Shown here: positions 21,800 to 32,482 of the stretch, one piece after another
How positions within the stretch are numbered: position 1 is the first letter of the stretch
Layout of the letters: each line of letters opens with the position of its first letter
Assembly: GCA_013398015.1 (NCBI GenBank)
Contig: VZRR01003274.1
Location: 124,265-188,264, forward strand
DNA: 64,000 bases
Direction: 5' to 3'
Source of the DNA: Oreocharis arfaki
Taxonomy: Eukaryota > Chordata > Aves > Passeriformes > Paramythiidae
Program-made: the position numbers and the translations under genes
The notes under the pieces: model-generated
The model's database searches: none
The model's input: only the letters and a program-made list of their open reading frames with translations
Told to the model about the DNA's origin: nothing

Positions 21800-24700
21800 G
21801 GAAGGTCTTGGGGGTTACTGCTAGGACTTTCCTTCATTTTATATGTAAATTGTGGTTATGTATTTGCTTCGGGGAGAGACAGGAACAGGCTCCTCCCCAT
21901 GCTCGTATGGCCCCGAGGTGCTCTCCCTGACTAATGCTCTGCAACCCACTGTGAGCAGCACTGAGTGTGCCACTGTGCTTGATAAATCAGGATGAAGGGG
22001 AGCACAGCTGGACAGGTGAGCACTGGCCCACAGTGACAGCCAGGTGTCCCTCCAGGACTGGAGTTCATCTGACCACCTGCGGGCACTCAGAGGCTGCTGC
22101 CGCTTCCATCCCGACAGGCCGGTCTCCCGCACTTGGTCAGATGTAGGTTTCCTTATCCCCACTGCGTCTGGGGCTCTTCACATGCCTGGATCAGAGAGAG
22201 ATGTTTGCACTGCAGGTGTGTGGTGGAGTCAGATGCACCATCTGCACTGGTTAAATGTTCACCGGCTCTGCTTTGAGGGATGCTTCCAGCCCTTCCTCAC
22301 TCAAGAACATTGACTGCGAATGGATCCATTTCTTTCCCAGCATTTTCTTTCCTTGCCCTTGAACAAACTATCTCCATAAGCAATGAGCACCATTTTCAGT
22401 CCTTTACCCTGGCTCCACGAGCTGGGCTGTGGGATGGAGGGCAGCCTCATCTCACTGAAGGCCAAGATGCAAGGACAATTCTTGTCCTCGAAGGCATAAA
22501 CTGGGGGGTGCATGTGCCTGGAGAGAGGCCACATCACTATCCCACAGAAACATCTGTGAGGGAAGAGAGTGGGAAGTGGGTGGCAGAGCCAGCAGCTTGA
22601 ATTCCTACTCTAAGGCAAGATCCCAGCAGCAAAGTCCAACTCTTCTGTAAGCTCTGCTGCCCAGGTGATCCTTGGTAAGCAGAGCTAAGGCCCTTGTGCT
22701 ATCAGCGATAGAGCTGCCTTGACCTTAAAGAAGCAATACCAACCCTTTGCTCCCCTTGGTACATTTGCAATAAGATGGCAAGGGCTAAGGGCTGCCCTTC
22801 TCTGAATATCAGCATCAATGGAAAGCTTTATCAAGCAGCAGCTCTCTGCACAAACTACTGCTTTTGGCAGTCTTATCAGGGCTCTGATAATGACATATCT
22901 AATCTAAACCTATATGAAATGGCACTTGCATGTCTGCAGCTTGGAAGTTACAGCTTGGAGGCAGGAATCTCAGCAGACTGCTAAGGCCATTCTAAAAAGA
23001 GAAAAATCTGGGAAAGGTGCTGTATTTCATCTCAGTGCTGTCTTGGCAACACAGCACAAAGAAAACTTGGTGGAAACCAGGAGGGATGGAGAGCTCACGG
23101 CAGCAGTGGTATCTTCTCCCATCCCGTCTAACCTTTTGAAGCAATGCAGCCATGTGACCTGATGAAGAAACCTTTGTTCCTCAGGGTTCAAAATAATCAT
23201 ACCAGAGATGTGAAAACATGGCAGCAGACCAAGTTCCCGGGTTCAAGGGCAGGAATAGAGATTACACAGCCATACTACAGGTTGAGACAGAGGGAAGCCC
23301 ACATGGGTATCTGTGACTGGCAAGCTAGTGACCAAGCTTTTAAAAAAAGGGCTATGGGTTTTGGGGTGTCCAGATGGTCTTGCACTAGAAAAGTCCAGGG
23401 CAGAATCATCAAAGGTCCTGGCTTGTAGCCTTTCACATTTGGGCCATGAAAATCCTAGTGTAGAGCCCAGCCCCAGCTTCCCAAAGCACTGAGGTGCTGG
23501 GCTCACTGAAGTCCGGGGAGTCCCTGGTGGGATAGATAAGAGAAGCAAGGGAGGTGATAGAGGAGAGGTGCATGAAAACATCCCCAGACCTCCAAAAGGC
23601 TGCCAGGGACCCTCCTCTGGGCTACAGGAAAGTGCCTCTCCCCATACTGCGGGTCTTTGGCTGTAAAGTAATTTTTGTAGTTCAGAACGTAATTAAGAGT
23701 TTCAGTTTGAACTGGAGGAGGCAGAGAGATATTTTTTTTCTGTAGGAGCCCTGAACATCAAAATCTGGACATAGTGTCCAAATCATCAAGAAGTAGCACA
23801 GGTAGGAGGGTGGCTTCCCAGACACTGAGTGAGAGTTGAGCTTGGGAATCCCAGGCAAGGGTTGAGGGGAAGTCATAAAAGGATGCAACTGCTCCACAGG
23901 CAGCTACAGAGGTGACAGAGCCAAACTCTCCTTGATTATGGAAGATGTTATAACATGAGGCACTAGCCACAAATTGCACTTTGGGAGGTCTGGGTTGAGC
24001 ACCTCTCCCTCAAGAGGCAGGTGGTGGAGACCCAGGGTGAGTACCCAGGGAGCTAAAGGAGGTGGGGTTTGAGATTTGGCCAAAACCATGGCTGATCCAC
24101 TGGTGATATTCTTGCCTGAGAAGTTCTGCATGTCCGTAACTCTGATTCAGGTGCAAAAGTCAGAAATAAGATACTTCAGTCTTTCTTTTCTGACAAGACC
24201 CCATGCTTTATTTTCAAAGCAACTTAAAGACAGAAGTACCTGCTGGCTTACCACAGCACATAGCTTCCTCAATAATTTTTGAGAATGATCCATGCTTTTT
24301 CTCTTTATACAAACCAGATTCAGGTTTTAGGATATGGATTTACTTTAATCAAATTATTAATTGACATGGCCTTGTGTCAATGCAAATCAGGTGCATTTCT
24401 TGGCCCTGGAAAGTTAAAGTGATATCGTATTTTAAAAGATCCCATATTCTTCTGGGAGATATACAAGTATTCTGAACTTTGCTATTGAGATTAAGTTTAT
24501 CTCACCTGCCATTTGCTCAGCAGACCTGGTTAGATAAAAATTACCTTGGCCAAATTTCATTCAATAAGCATTTCTCCTTTTTTTAGTACTAACTGCATTT
24601 CTTTGCTAAAGAAAACAAAAGAGCGTTAAGCCCAACAGAACACAAAGAGGTTTTATTTTTGTTCATTGATCAAGAATCAGTTGGTCACATTTCCAAGTTT

Positions 24701-26448
24701 TCCAACAGAGATTCATAGTCCCCATTTATCCAACAGAAGATCAGGAGCACAGATATGTTATAGCTATTTACAGTAAGTAGAGAAGGAGAGGATACCTACA
24801 GAAAACTACTTCGGTTCCAAATGGGATGAATTCTCTCATGAGTTGTCCATTTCTGTGAAAGGAAAAATTTCTGCCCAGTTACTGAGAGAGTCCTGGACAA
24901 TTATATTCCCCTTTTAACATCTGATGAGTGACATCCAGCCCTTAGGTGCTTTGTCTCCATGGACACTGTGGGCCTGGGAACTCTGCAGTTTTTTGAAACC
25001 TAGTGTCTTTCCCCATCATGGAAAGAGAGGGGACCTGAATTGCCTGGAGGAGCAGCTGGAGGTCCAGGGCATGAAAATGCAGGAGGCACACATGTGCTTC
25101 CAGGTGGCCCATGGCCATAGAATGTTGGCTGGCAGGAGGCAGGGATCTACCAGCTTGGGCTGCTGCCAGGACACAGCAAAAGAGGTCAGTCACCACTGTC
25201 CCCATGAAGAGGGCACTGAAAAGGGACATGTCAGCACAGCCCCATGTGACACCGGGGTATTCACCTGAGGCAGGCATAAAAATGAAATGAAATTCCTAAG
25301 GTGATGTCATTCCTGAGGGGATAAAATGGAAAAAAGTCAAAAAGCTGTTTGGAGAAATTGCTGAGTCAACCCATCCCCCCATGAATGCTCTCTGAACCTG
25401 CCTGGCTCCCTCCACGGTGTGCAGGGATGATGTCCCTACAGATTTTCTGCCCTCCCAGCCAACTTCATCCACTGTCCGTCCCACTGGCCAAGGTTTTCCC
25501 TCTCCCGCCTCATCCGGCAGACACTGCCTGTACAAATTAACCAGAAACTGAGGCTCACTACTGCAGCACGGAGAGCGGGGCTGAGCCAGCAGGAGCAGGA
25601 CAGGAGGCAGCAGAAGGCTCTGACGGCGTCTCCAAATTGGAAGGAGATAGGTCTTTTTCATCCTTATCCATGATTTCGCTTCAAAAAAAGGACAAAGATG
25701 CTAGGAGAAGGCAAAATGGAAGAATTGCAAAGAGGAGGATGCATGTGAGTGAAAAGGTGGAAAATCCTTGAGCTGACTTTGGGAGGGAGGAGGAATTCGT
25801 TGAGGAAAGAATCCAAGCCTGGGAGCCCAGACCCAGGAGATGGATGCTCAGATGCCATGAAACAATCTGGGATGCTCAGCCAAAGGGACCAGACTGGAAG
25901 AGGAGCCCAGCTCCAAGTCCTGCTTCGGAGGGAGGAATCGGGCTCAGCTTGGAGGCTGCTGCTGGCCCTTCCTCTGATGTGGCACTCGGGAGAATTGCAG
26001 CTCCAAGTGCTGGAATGCTCCTTCAGTACACGAGTGACTGTGGCTCCTATGGGGAAAGGAGATGAAAGGGGTTTGGTAGATCACTGATTGCACCAGCTCT
26101 CTATCCACACAGGACCCTAGTGGTGGAGCCTGAATCAATCTGCAGTCTTCAGGTGGGCCAGTGCAAGGCCAGGAATTGATCTGGAGTCGTTTTCTTAGGG
26201 GACAATGATGGGTTTGTGCTACTGCTACATCTGGGTTACACCAAAGCCCACCAGAACAGGTCTGTGAGCCAGTCAGTCCTTGCCAGTGTGCAGCCACCAT
26301 TCTGTCAGTGCTAAAGACCCACTGTGCACCCACCAGCGAGCAGAAACCCCCCCAGTGTCAGCTCCAGGGGACACACAGCCACCACATTCTCCTCCTCAAA
26401 TGTGTGCTTCCACGCTGCAAGATCATTAGATGATTTGGCTTGTTCCTC

Positions 26449-26688
26449 TGATAACGAACCTCTTTGCACAATTATTACTTTTTTTATCATTTGTTTATGG
26501 ATGCCACATTGCGACCTCCATAAATGGATTTTATGGGGTGCTCCCTGCCCCCACATTGTAAATGGCATTCGGTAAAACGTAGAGCAATTTATCACTGACC
26601 ATTGCCCAGTTTTACGTTAATGTTTGAACATGCCCATAAACCAATTACATCATGTTACCTCTGCCCAACTTTTAAGGCAGAAGGATGA
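26449..26688 (+). promoter_or_regulatory. FABP1: FABP1 proximal promoter with liver/gut factor motifs
   Basis: Motifs in order are: TGATAA (GATA, 26449), TGTTTAT (forkhead, 26492), ATTGCG (C/EBP half site, 26508), CCATAAATGG (26518; a CArG match that also contains a CDX-type CATAAA), GTTAATGTTTGAAC (HNF1-like, 26616), and TTACCTCTGCCCA (DR1/PPAR-HNF4-like, 26655). Mammalian FABP1 is known to be driven by HNF1, GATA4, CDX, FOXA, C/EBP and PPAR-alpha in liver and gut. The motif set is read from sequence; individual use is inference. Confidence 0.6.
26655..26667 (-). promoter_or_regulatory. FABP1: DR1 (PPRE/HNF4-like) element of FABP1
   Basis: The minus strand reads TGGGCA-G-AGGTAA, two degenerate nuclear-receptor half sites spaced by 1 bp. 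It lies about 22 bp upstream of the TATA box, so roughly -65 to -50 from the expected start site. That is close to where the PPAR element lies in mammalian FABP1. Confidence 0.45.
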
Positions 26689-26695
26689 TATAAAA
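26689..26695 (+). promoter_or_regulatory. FABP1: FABP1 TATA box
   Basis: TATAAAA lies 70 bp upstream of the ATG. It predicts a transcription start near 26718-26722 and a 5' UTR of about 40 nt, typical for small FABP genes. Confidence 0.8.
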
Positions 26696-26758
26696 CCAAG
26701 CTCTGCTTACCAGCAAGGCACCTTCTCTTGTGTTAGGAGCACAGAGATTCTTTCCACC

Positions 26759-26825
26759 ATGAGCTTCACCGGAAAGTACGAGCTCCAGTCCCAGGAAAAC
26801 TTTGAGCCCTTTATGAAAGCCATTG
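26759..26825 (+). CDS. FABP1: FABP1 exon 1, residues 1-22
   Basis: The exon has 67 coding bp and ends ATTG|GTAAGT, phase 1. It encodes MSFTGKYELQSQENF and PFMKAI, which span the first strand and the start of the helical lid. Confidence 0.96.
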
Positions 26826-29800
26826 GTAAGTACCTGCATGTGCTATGTGCTGCTTTGTTTCCACAGATCCTACTCATTTTTTGGGAGCCAACTGTGCTGA
26901 TGTGCTGATGATGTAGATTGAGACATCTCTGAGATTTCCTATTTCTGTCTGTCACCTTGTAATTGTTGGGATTTTAAATGTGTGTGTGTGGAGATGTGAT
27001 CTCAAAATAGAAGAGAAGGCATCTCTCTGGCTGGGGGTCAAGAGATGATGGGTGAAGTTTTATGGCTTGTAGGAAGTCAGTGCTGGCAGTCTCTGCAGCC
27101 ACTGGCCAGTGTGGCTGAGTGCTGCACACACGTGTTGAGCCAGCAGGACCTTGGTGGCTTAGGGGCACTGCAGACCTGCTCCATCAGGCTGTGAAATTTG
27201 AAGGCAAGCAGGACATTGTTCAGCCACTGTGCTATGATGCTGAAAAGCCTCAAGTCCCACCATTCATCAGAAAAATAGTTGGCGTTGTTTAAATGCTAAA
27301 TGATGAATGTGTCTGATAGATTTCCACTTGTATCTGTGACAGGGAATGTGGTCCTGCAGGGATTCAGGGGGCTTTGCACTATTTCTGCACAGTTATGTGC
27401 CAGAAAGGCTCTACCTGTCAGATCACCTTCAGGCGTTGGGAGAAGATTTTATAAGCTGGTTCTGAGGAACCCTGAATCTCATAAAAAAACCACTTTGTTC
27501 CTTTATTCTGTCTTGATATAATCCATTTTTTCCTTGCCTGTCAGTGAAGGAAGGAAAATAGGATTTATTCTGAGACAGGGAGGTGGTGTTTGTGCTCCCA
27601 GTCAGGTCAGCAAGATACGGGACATGTCTAGTTCCCACACGAAATTCAAGATGACATCTTCCTCCCCAGCACACTCAGGGACATGTGGCTCTTGGGGAAG
27701 CATCGTCATTGAAATGCTTTTCCACACTGGAATAGAAATTTTCCCAGCTGTAGGTCCCCAAATCCTGCTACATTCATTCATCCAGCAGCAGCAATCTAGG
27801 TGCAGATGGCTCCACCATTCACTCAATGTCTCTTGTTCCTGGGCAGGGCTCCCTGAGGACCAGATCCAGAAGGGCAAGGACTTGAAGAGCGTCTCAGAAA
27901 TTGTGCAGGATGGGAAAAAGTTCAAGATCACTGTGACCACAGGCTCCAAAGTGATGAAGAATGAGTTCACCATTGGGGAGGAGAGTGAGATGGAGCTGCC
28001 AAATGGAGAGAAAGTGAAGGTGAGTGAGCAGCCCCTCCTCTGCCAGGGCTGTGGGGCTCAGGGACATTAAATTTCCCTTCCAGCCATTCCCTCTGCATAT
28101 AAGCAAAGGGACTGACCATATCACAGGTATTAATTAATGTACTGCACTTCCTGCAGAAGAAGCCTTGCATTTCTGAATCTATTTTAATAGTCACTTTGGA
28201 AAACACTGGAAGCCAGTGTTTTAATATCCCATTTGGAAAAGGGAGACAGAGATGCTTTGGTAAATTTTTTTGACAGCAAGATTTCTGAAAGTTTTGAGGT
28301 GGAAAAGGATTGTCTTTGTGTCATGTTGCAACACAAAACCTACCTCTGCCATCATTTTGTTGACTCAAAGGTAGTGCAGGAAAATCAGACGATGAATCAT
28401 AAACCAATAAATCTCTCCTTTTAAGTCCCCGTAGCTGTTAACTTCTCTGCTAGCCTTTCCCGCTGCCTCAGGTTACGCTGAGGGAGATGATTTGGCAAGA
28501 TGAGGAGTTATCACCCTTGCACTTGGGTCAGCTCCTGTTCCTGGACACTAATTTCCAATGGTTCACAGAACATCAAGGCAGCACCACTGGCAAATACTCC
28601 CTCTCACCTCTGCCTCAGGAGATGATGGTATTGCAGGGGCTTTTGAAAGCAGGAGGGGTGATCACCAAAGAAATGCCCCATGAGTGGAGCTCTGACAGCT
28701 GTACCAGCTGTGTCACCATTTCAAGCATCACTGAAGTCCCTTTGGCATAAACCAGGGGGAAACAGTTATTAGAAGAGTTTTACAATCTGTACATCATCAG
28801 CTCAAGGGCAAATGAACACATCTTATAGCTGGGCAAGGCAGATAAACAGAAATGGGCTTTGCTTATTTATTTGATGAACTTCATTGATCAGTGATAGCTG
28901 CCCTGGGGCAGCTATCTGTAGCCTATTTGGATGTGCAGCTCCCGGGGTGAAGAGACTCAGCAGAAGTGCCTGTCCCTTGATTAACTTTCCACCCATGTCT
29001 GAGTTTCTGAAAGCTCCTTAAATAGTTTCCCACCTTGACTGAGACTCACCCCAGCCCCATGCTGTCATCCAGCTCCCAGTCACCTCACCCCAAAGGAAGC
29101 TGCTGTGTCAGTGTGCAGTAGGTGGGTGGTGCAGAGGAGATGACATGACACACCCTGGCCCAGCTCAGGTAGCTCTGCAGTCCCCTTCTACTGCAGCAGA
29201 GGAAGGACCAAATGCAGGGGTCGAGGTGGTCTCCAGCACTAACATGAATGCTTCTGTCTTCCACCAGGCTGTTGTGCAGATGGAGGGTAACAACAAGCTG
29301 GTCACAGAGCTGAAAGGGATGAAATCTGTCACGGAGCTCAATGGAGACACCATCACCCACGTAAGTGTAGAAGGGCAATGGCTGGAATAACAGAGCTGCC
29401 TTCAGGGGCCTGGCCCTAAGAAGCTACAGAGGTGCTGGGCACCTTGGGGAGGTGCTGGAGCAAAGCATGTGCTTGCACACAGGTTCTTCAGCCAAGCACT
29501 GAAGGCAGTTTCTCATTAGAGTATGAGCCAGAAAATACTTTTTAAGACCCCAGTTAGGCACAGCTGATCAAAGTTTTGGGTAATGAGGGCATGTTCTCAC
29601 TCACCCAGAGGAACAGGAATGTGCCAGGGCTTGGGACTCTTAGAGAAGAGAGGTGAGGCAAACTGATCCCAGTTGAGGGATGCCAGATTATCCTTACCTG
29701 CTTTGGGGTATTCATGAAGAAATCCAAAGCTTTAGGAATCCAGTTCATAAGAGATAGACTGGGGATCAGTCTTGTTTTGATTTGCAAGACCATATCCTAA

Positions 29801-29963
29801 GAACAGTTTGGAGCTAAATACCATGATGATCCTTATGTGTCCCTTCCAACTTGAGAGATTCAATGATTCTACCATTTCAATAAAAAGCTAACACTTCCCA
29901 TTTCTTTTTCAGACACTGACCCGGGGTGACCTCACCTTCAAGAGAGTCAGCAAGAGAGTCTAG
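26759..29963 (+). CDS. FABP1: Liver fatty-acid-binding protein (whole gene, 4 exons)
   Basis: FABP1 is a cytosolic beta-barrel lipocalin-like carrier that binds long-chain fatty acids, acyl-CoA, bilirubin-type ligands and PPAR ligands in hepatocytes and enterocytes. The exons are 26759-26825, 27847-28019, 29268-29360 and 29913-29963. Their sizes of 67, 173, 93 and 51 bp are the invariant FABP-family pattern. The total is 384 bp, or 127 aa plus stop. The protein begins MSFTGKYELQSQENF and ends TFKRVSKRV; the ligand-contacting Ser39 and Arg122 are both conserved. The start sits in a good context (tttccaccATGA). The exon 4 segment TLTRGDLTF has an arginine at 115 where I recall leucine in chicken and mammals. 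The match to FABP1, as opposed to the avian bile-acid paralogue FABP10, is clear from the N-terminus and from FTIGEE and SVTELNGDTIT. Confidence 0.97.
27847..28019 (+). CDS. FABP1: FABP1 exon 2, residues 23-80
   Basis: The acceptor is TGGGCAG|GG and the donor is AAG|GTGAGT; the exon is 173 bp, phase 1 to 0. It encodes GLPEDQIQKGKDLKSVSEIV, then FKITVTTGSKV, FTIGEESEMELPNGEKVK. Ser39 lies here. Confidence 0.97.
29268..29360 (+). CDS. FABP1: FABP1 exon 3, residues 81-111
   Basis: The acceptor is CTTCCACCAG and the donor is CAC|GTAAGT; the exon is 93 bp, phase 0 to 0. It encodes AVVQMEGNNKLVTELKG and SVTELNGDTITH. Confidence 0.97.
29810..29870 (+). mobile_element. CR1 LINE 3' end fragment in FABP1 intron 3
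   Basis: ATGATCCTTATGTGTCCCTT, then CCAACTTGAGAGATTC and AATGATTCT, match the consensus end of CR1, with a single degenerate terminal octamer. The 5' boundary is unclear. The element ends about 40 bp before the exon 4 acceptor. Confidence 0.75.
29913..29963 (+). CDS. FABP1: FABP1 exon 4, residues 112-127
   Basis: The acceptor is CTTTTTCAG and the exon has 51 coding bp ending TAG at 29961-29963. It encodes TLTRGDLTFKRVSKRV. Arg122 is the conserved carboxylate-binding residue. Confidence 0.96.
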   Translation, partial: TLTRGDLTFKRVSKRV

Positions 29964-30011
29964 ACACTTTACACATGCCAATGTTTTTACCATGTAGAAT
30001 GTGCCCATGAA

Positions 30012-30017
30012 AATAAA
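30012..30017 (+). terminator. FABP1: FABP1 poly(A) signal
   Basis: AATAAA lies 49 bp after the stop codon, giving a short 3' UTR of about 65-75 nt, usual for FABP genes. Confidence 0.85.
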
Positions 30018-30034
30018 ATTCTTATTGAAGCCTC

Positions 30035-32323
30035 TTCATTGTCGTCAACCTCTTCACTGCTACTATAAATAAGACACAAGCCTCCAAAGCTCATGGAAGC
30101 AATGGTAGAAATTGGACAACAAACTGAGCTAAGGGTGTGCTGAGGTTGTGGAATGGAGGTGAGGCAGGGCACAGGCTCAGAGCTACTGAGTGACCCATGC
30201 TGACCAGTGTTCTTCCAGCCCTTTCCTGGGGACAGGTGCCAGCATCCTGCTGGGGATGTCACAGTGGGTCCTGCACCCATGGCTGATCTGGCTGGAGAGC
30301 ACTGGGCAGGAAAAGGGCTCTGTTCCCTTTCCTTACAGATATGGCCAAGATACGGTGATCAGAGTGACCAGCAGGGCCAAAGAATGATAACGTTTAGGTG
30401 GCATCAAGGAAGTGCCAGTGATCCTGTTTGGAGAGCTGCCTTTGGGAAGCAACCAGCATGGGCTACCAGCTGCTGTCTTCATCCTCACACCTCTGCAGTA
30501 GGATCCAGCCCTGTAGGCTCTGGCCACCCCATACCCATCTCCTCCTCACCCCTTCCCACGAGCAGGAGGGTGTGTTTCACCCCAAGCTGTACCTGATAAA
30601 TTGGGTTGAACTGGAATTAAACACTTCTTCCAGAGTGAAATACAGGTTTTCTCTCCTGGCAGGAGATGGGCTGGTTGTTCACAGTGTAGACAGAGGGAGC
30701 GCCAAACTCATCTCCCGTGCTCTTGCTTGGCACTTCAGGACAAATGGAGAGGTGGTTTTCTGCTGCACATAGGAAAGAAAACTCTTCCCTCTTATCTGCC
30801 TTTTCCAAGGCTGGTGCTTGGATGATGACAGGGAATTGTCAGTGGGAAATGAATACATGGCTGTGAGATACACCTAGCTGGGATGATGTTCTTACAGCCT
30901 CTCAAAGCTAATCAGGATGTTAGGAAAACACAAGTGCTTCCCCACCTCCTTCTGCAACCTCGACACATGTCACCAAACAACCAATTTGTTCTCACGTGCA
31001 TCTCTGCCAGGACTCCTCCCTGCCCAGGAAAGGTTTTCATACCACAGATCAACATTGATCCTCATGCCAAGAGCTGAACCAATATGGATTGTCACACAGG
31101 GCAGCAGAGAGGCACCTCACAGCCAAATGGAAGGGCTTAGCTAAACAGTGCCTAAAAAGCAGATGTTGGTCCTTAGTGAACTCAGATCTGGAGAAACATC
31201 AGCAAAATCACTGAGAAACATCAGAGGAAAAGCCCTGGTTTTGTTTTCTTTCTGCTGAGGAGCAGGTAGGGGATTCTTGAATAAACCTTTTCCTCTCCTG
31301 GACATCACTGAAAGTCTGCAGGAAATTGGTTGGATTTTGAGACAGATGGGCAGACAGCAAATACCTTTTTTTTATCTAGAAATCCAACTTTAGCTGTTAG
31401 ACTTCTCTTTAGTTCTGTTGGCAGTCCACTGCCAGGGATCTGTGGACTATCCTTTTTTCCTCAGTGCAAAATTGATTAAGCACCTAAGTTAAAAGGCAGG
31501 TGTTTTAAGGCATGAGAGCCCCCAGCTCACCCTGAAGATGAGCAAGGGTGGATTCCCCTCCCTGGAAACTGCCTGTCCAGTTAGAACAATCCACACAGTC
31601 AGTGCACCAAACGGCAGCAACTGGCTTCTGGCATGGCCCCATGTCCATCACTGCAGACATTTTCTGATTTGTAACTAAGGAAAATAATTTAACCCAATTA
31701 ACTTATCTTGATGTAGGAATTCCACTTAGTCTCACTTGCAAACAGCCCATAGTTTGATGTTGTACCTGTGCCAGCTGCAGAATCATTTTCCACTGGTTCT
31801 TCATCAGAAAAATATCATTTAACACAAAACACCATCTGTGGGTCTTGTTCGGTTTGCATTCATTGCCCACAGGTGTACATGGCACTTCTTGGAACTGGCT
31901 TCCCACTTCTACCATCCCCAATCCAATGGACACCACTGGAAAGAAATTATCTCATCCCAAGGAAGTGGTAGAACCCCTTAAGAAAAATCAATTAAAATTC
32001 AACAAAGGAATTCAGAATCAGGACTTGAGTGGAGAGAAACAAGGCTTCCAATTAAAATGTAAATAATTTATAACAGGGTTTTTTGCATTGATTTTTAATG
32101 CCTTAGTGATAGAAAAAGGGATGTTATTTCTGCCAGGACCTCTTCTGCTTTAAGGCCTCAGAAGATTTTTCAGGATGCTCCCCCAGCAGGTCCATACTGT
32201 CAGACTCATGCCACTGGAAACCATCCTTATGGATATATCACATTGCTGTATCACATTCCCAATGTTTGGAAGTGCCACAGGTCGTGTTACCCCCCAGGCA
32301 TGAACTGGTGTCAAGCTCAGGGT
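30035..32323. other. Intergenic gap between convergent FABP1 and SMYD1
   Basis: About 2.3 kb separates the FABP1 3' end (plus) from the SMYD1 stop codon (minus). It must hold the SMYD1 3' UTR in its right part; one candidate ATTAAA hexamer lies at 32094-32099 on the minus strand. No other gene or repeat is recognised. Confidence 0.65.
32094..32099 (-). terminator. SMYD1: Candidate SMYD1 poly(A) signal (ATTAAA)
   Basis: TTTAAT on the plus strand reads ATTAAA on the minus strand, about 225 bp past the SMYD1 stop. It is a common variant hexamer. A canonical AATAAA also overlaps the stop codon itself (32323-32328), so which one is used is uncertain. Confidence 0.3.
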
Positions 32324-32482
32324 TTATTCCTTTTTGTGGAAGAGGCTTGGTGCGTTCTCATTGCTGGGTTCAGGCATGACCTGGATCTTCTGGTTTTTGA
32401 GGGCAGCTTCCCTCATCTTGTAGTACATGAACTCGTTCTGCTGGAACATGCGCAGCTCCATCTCCGTCTGGACACGCATGAC
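32324..32482 (-). CDS. SMYD1: SMYD1 last coding exon, residues 440-491
   Basis: The acceptor is TGTCCCTCAG and the stop is TAA at 32326-32324. It encodes VMRVQTEMELRMFQQNEFMY, YKMREAALKNQ and the tail PSLFHKKE. It is easy to miss because the segment is short and contains no long open frame of its own. Confidence 0.94.
   Translation of the reverse strand, partial: VMRVQTEMELRMFQQNEFMYYKMREAALKNQKIQVMPEPSNENAPSLFHKKE

Larger units (their letters stand above)
16926..26440. other. Intergenic region between THNSL2 and FABP1
   Basis: About 9.5 kb separates the divergent starts of THNSL2 (minus) and FABP1 (plus). I see no exon or RNA gene. It holds a CR1 3' end (19121-19252), a GC-rich patch at about 19850-20250 that has no gene, two CTCF-like motifs (19957 and 21786), and an AT-rich stretch at about 24320-24560 with several GATA-type and octamer motifs. 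Confidence 0.65.
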
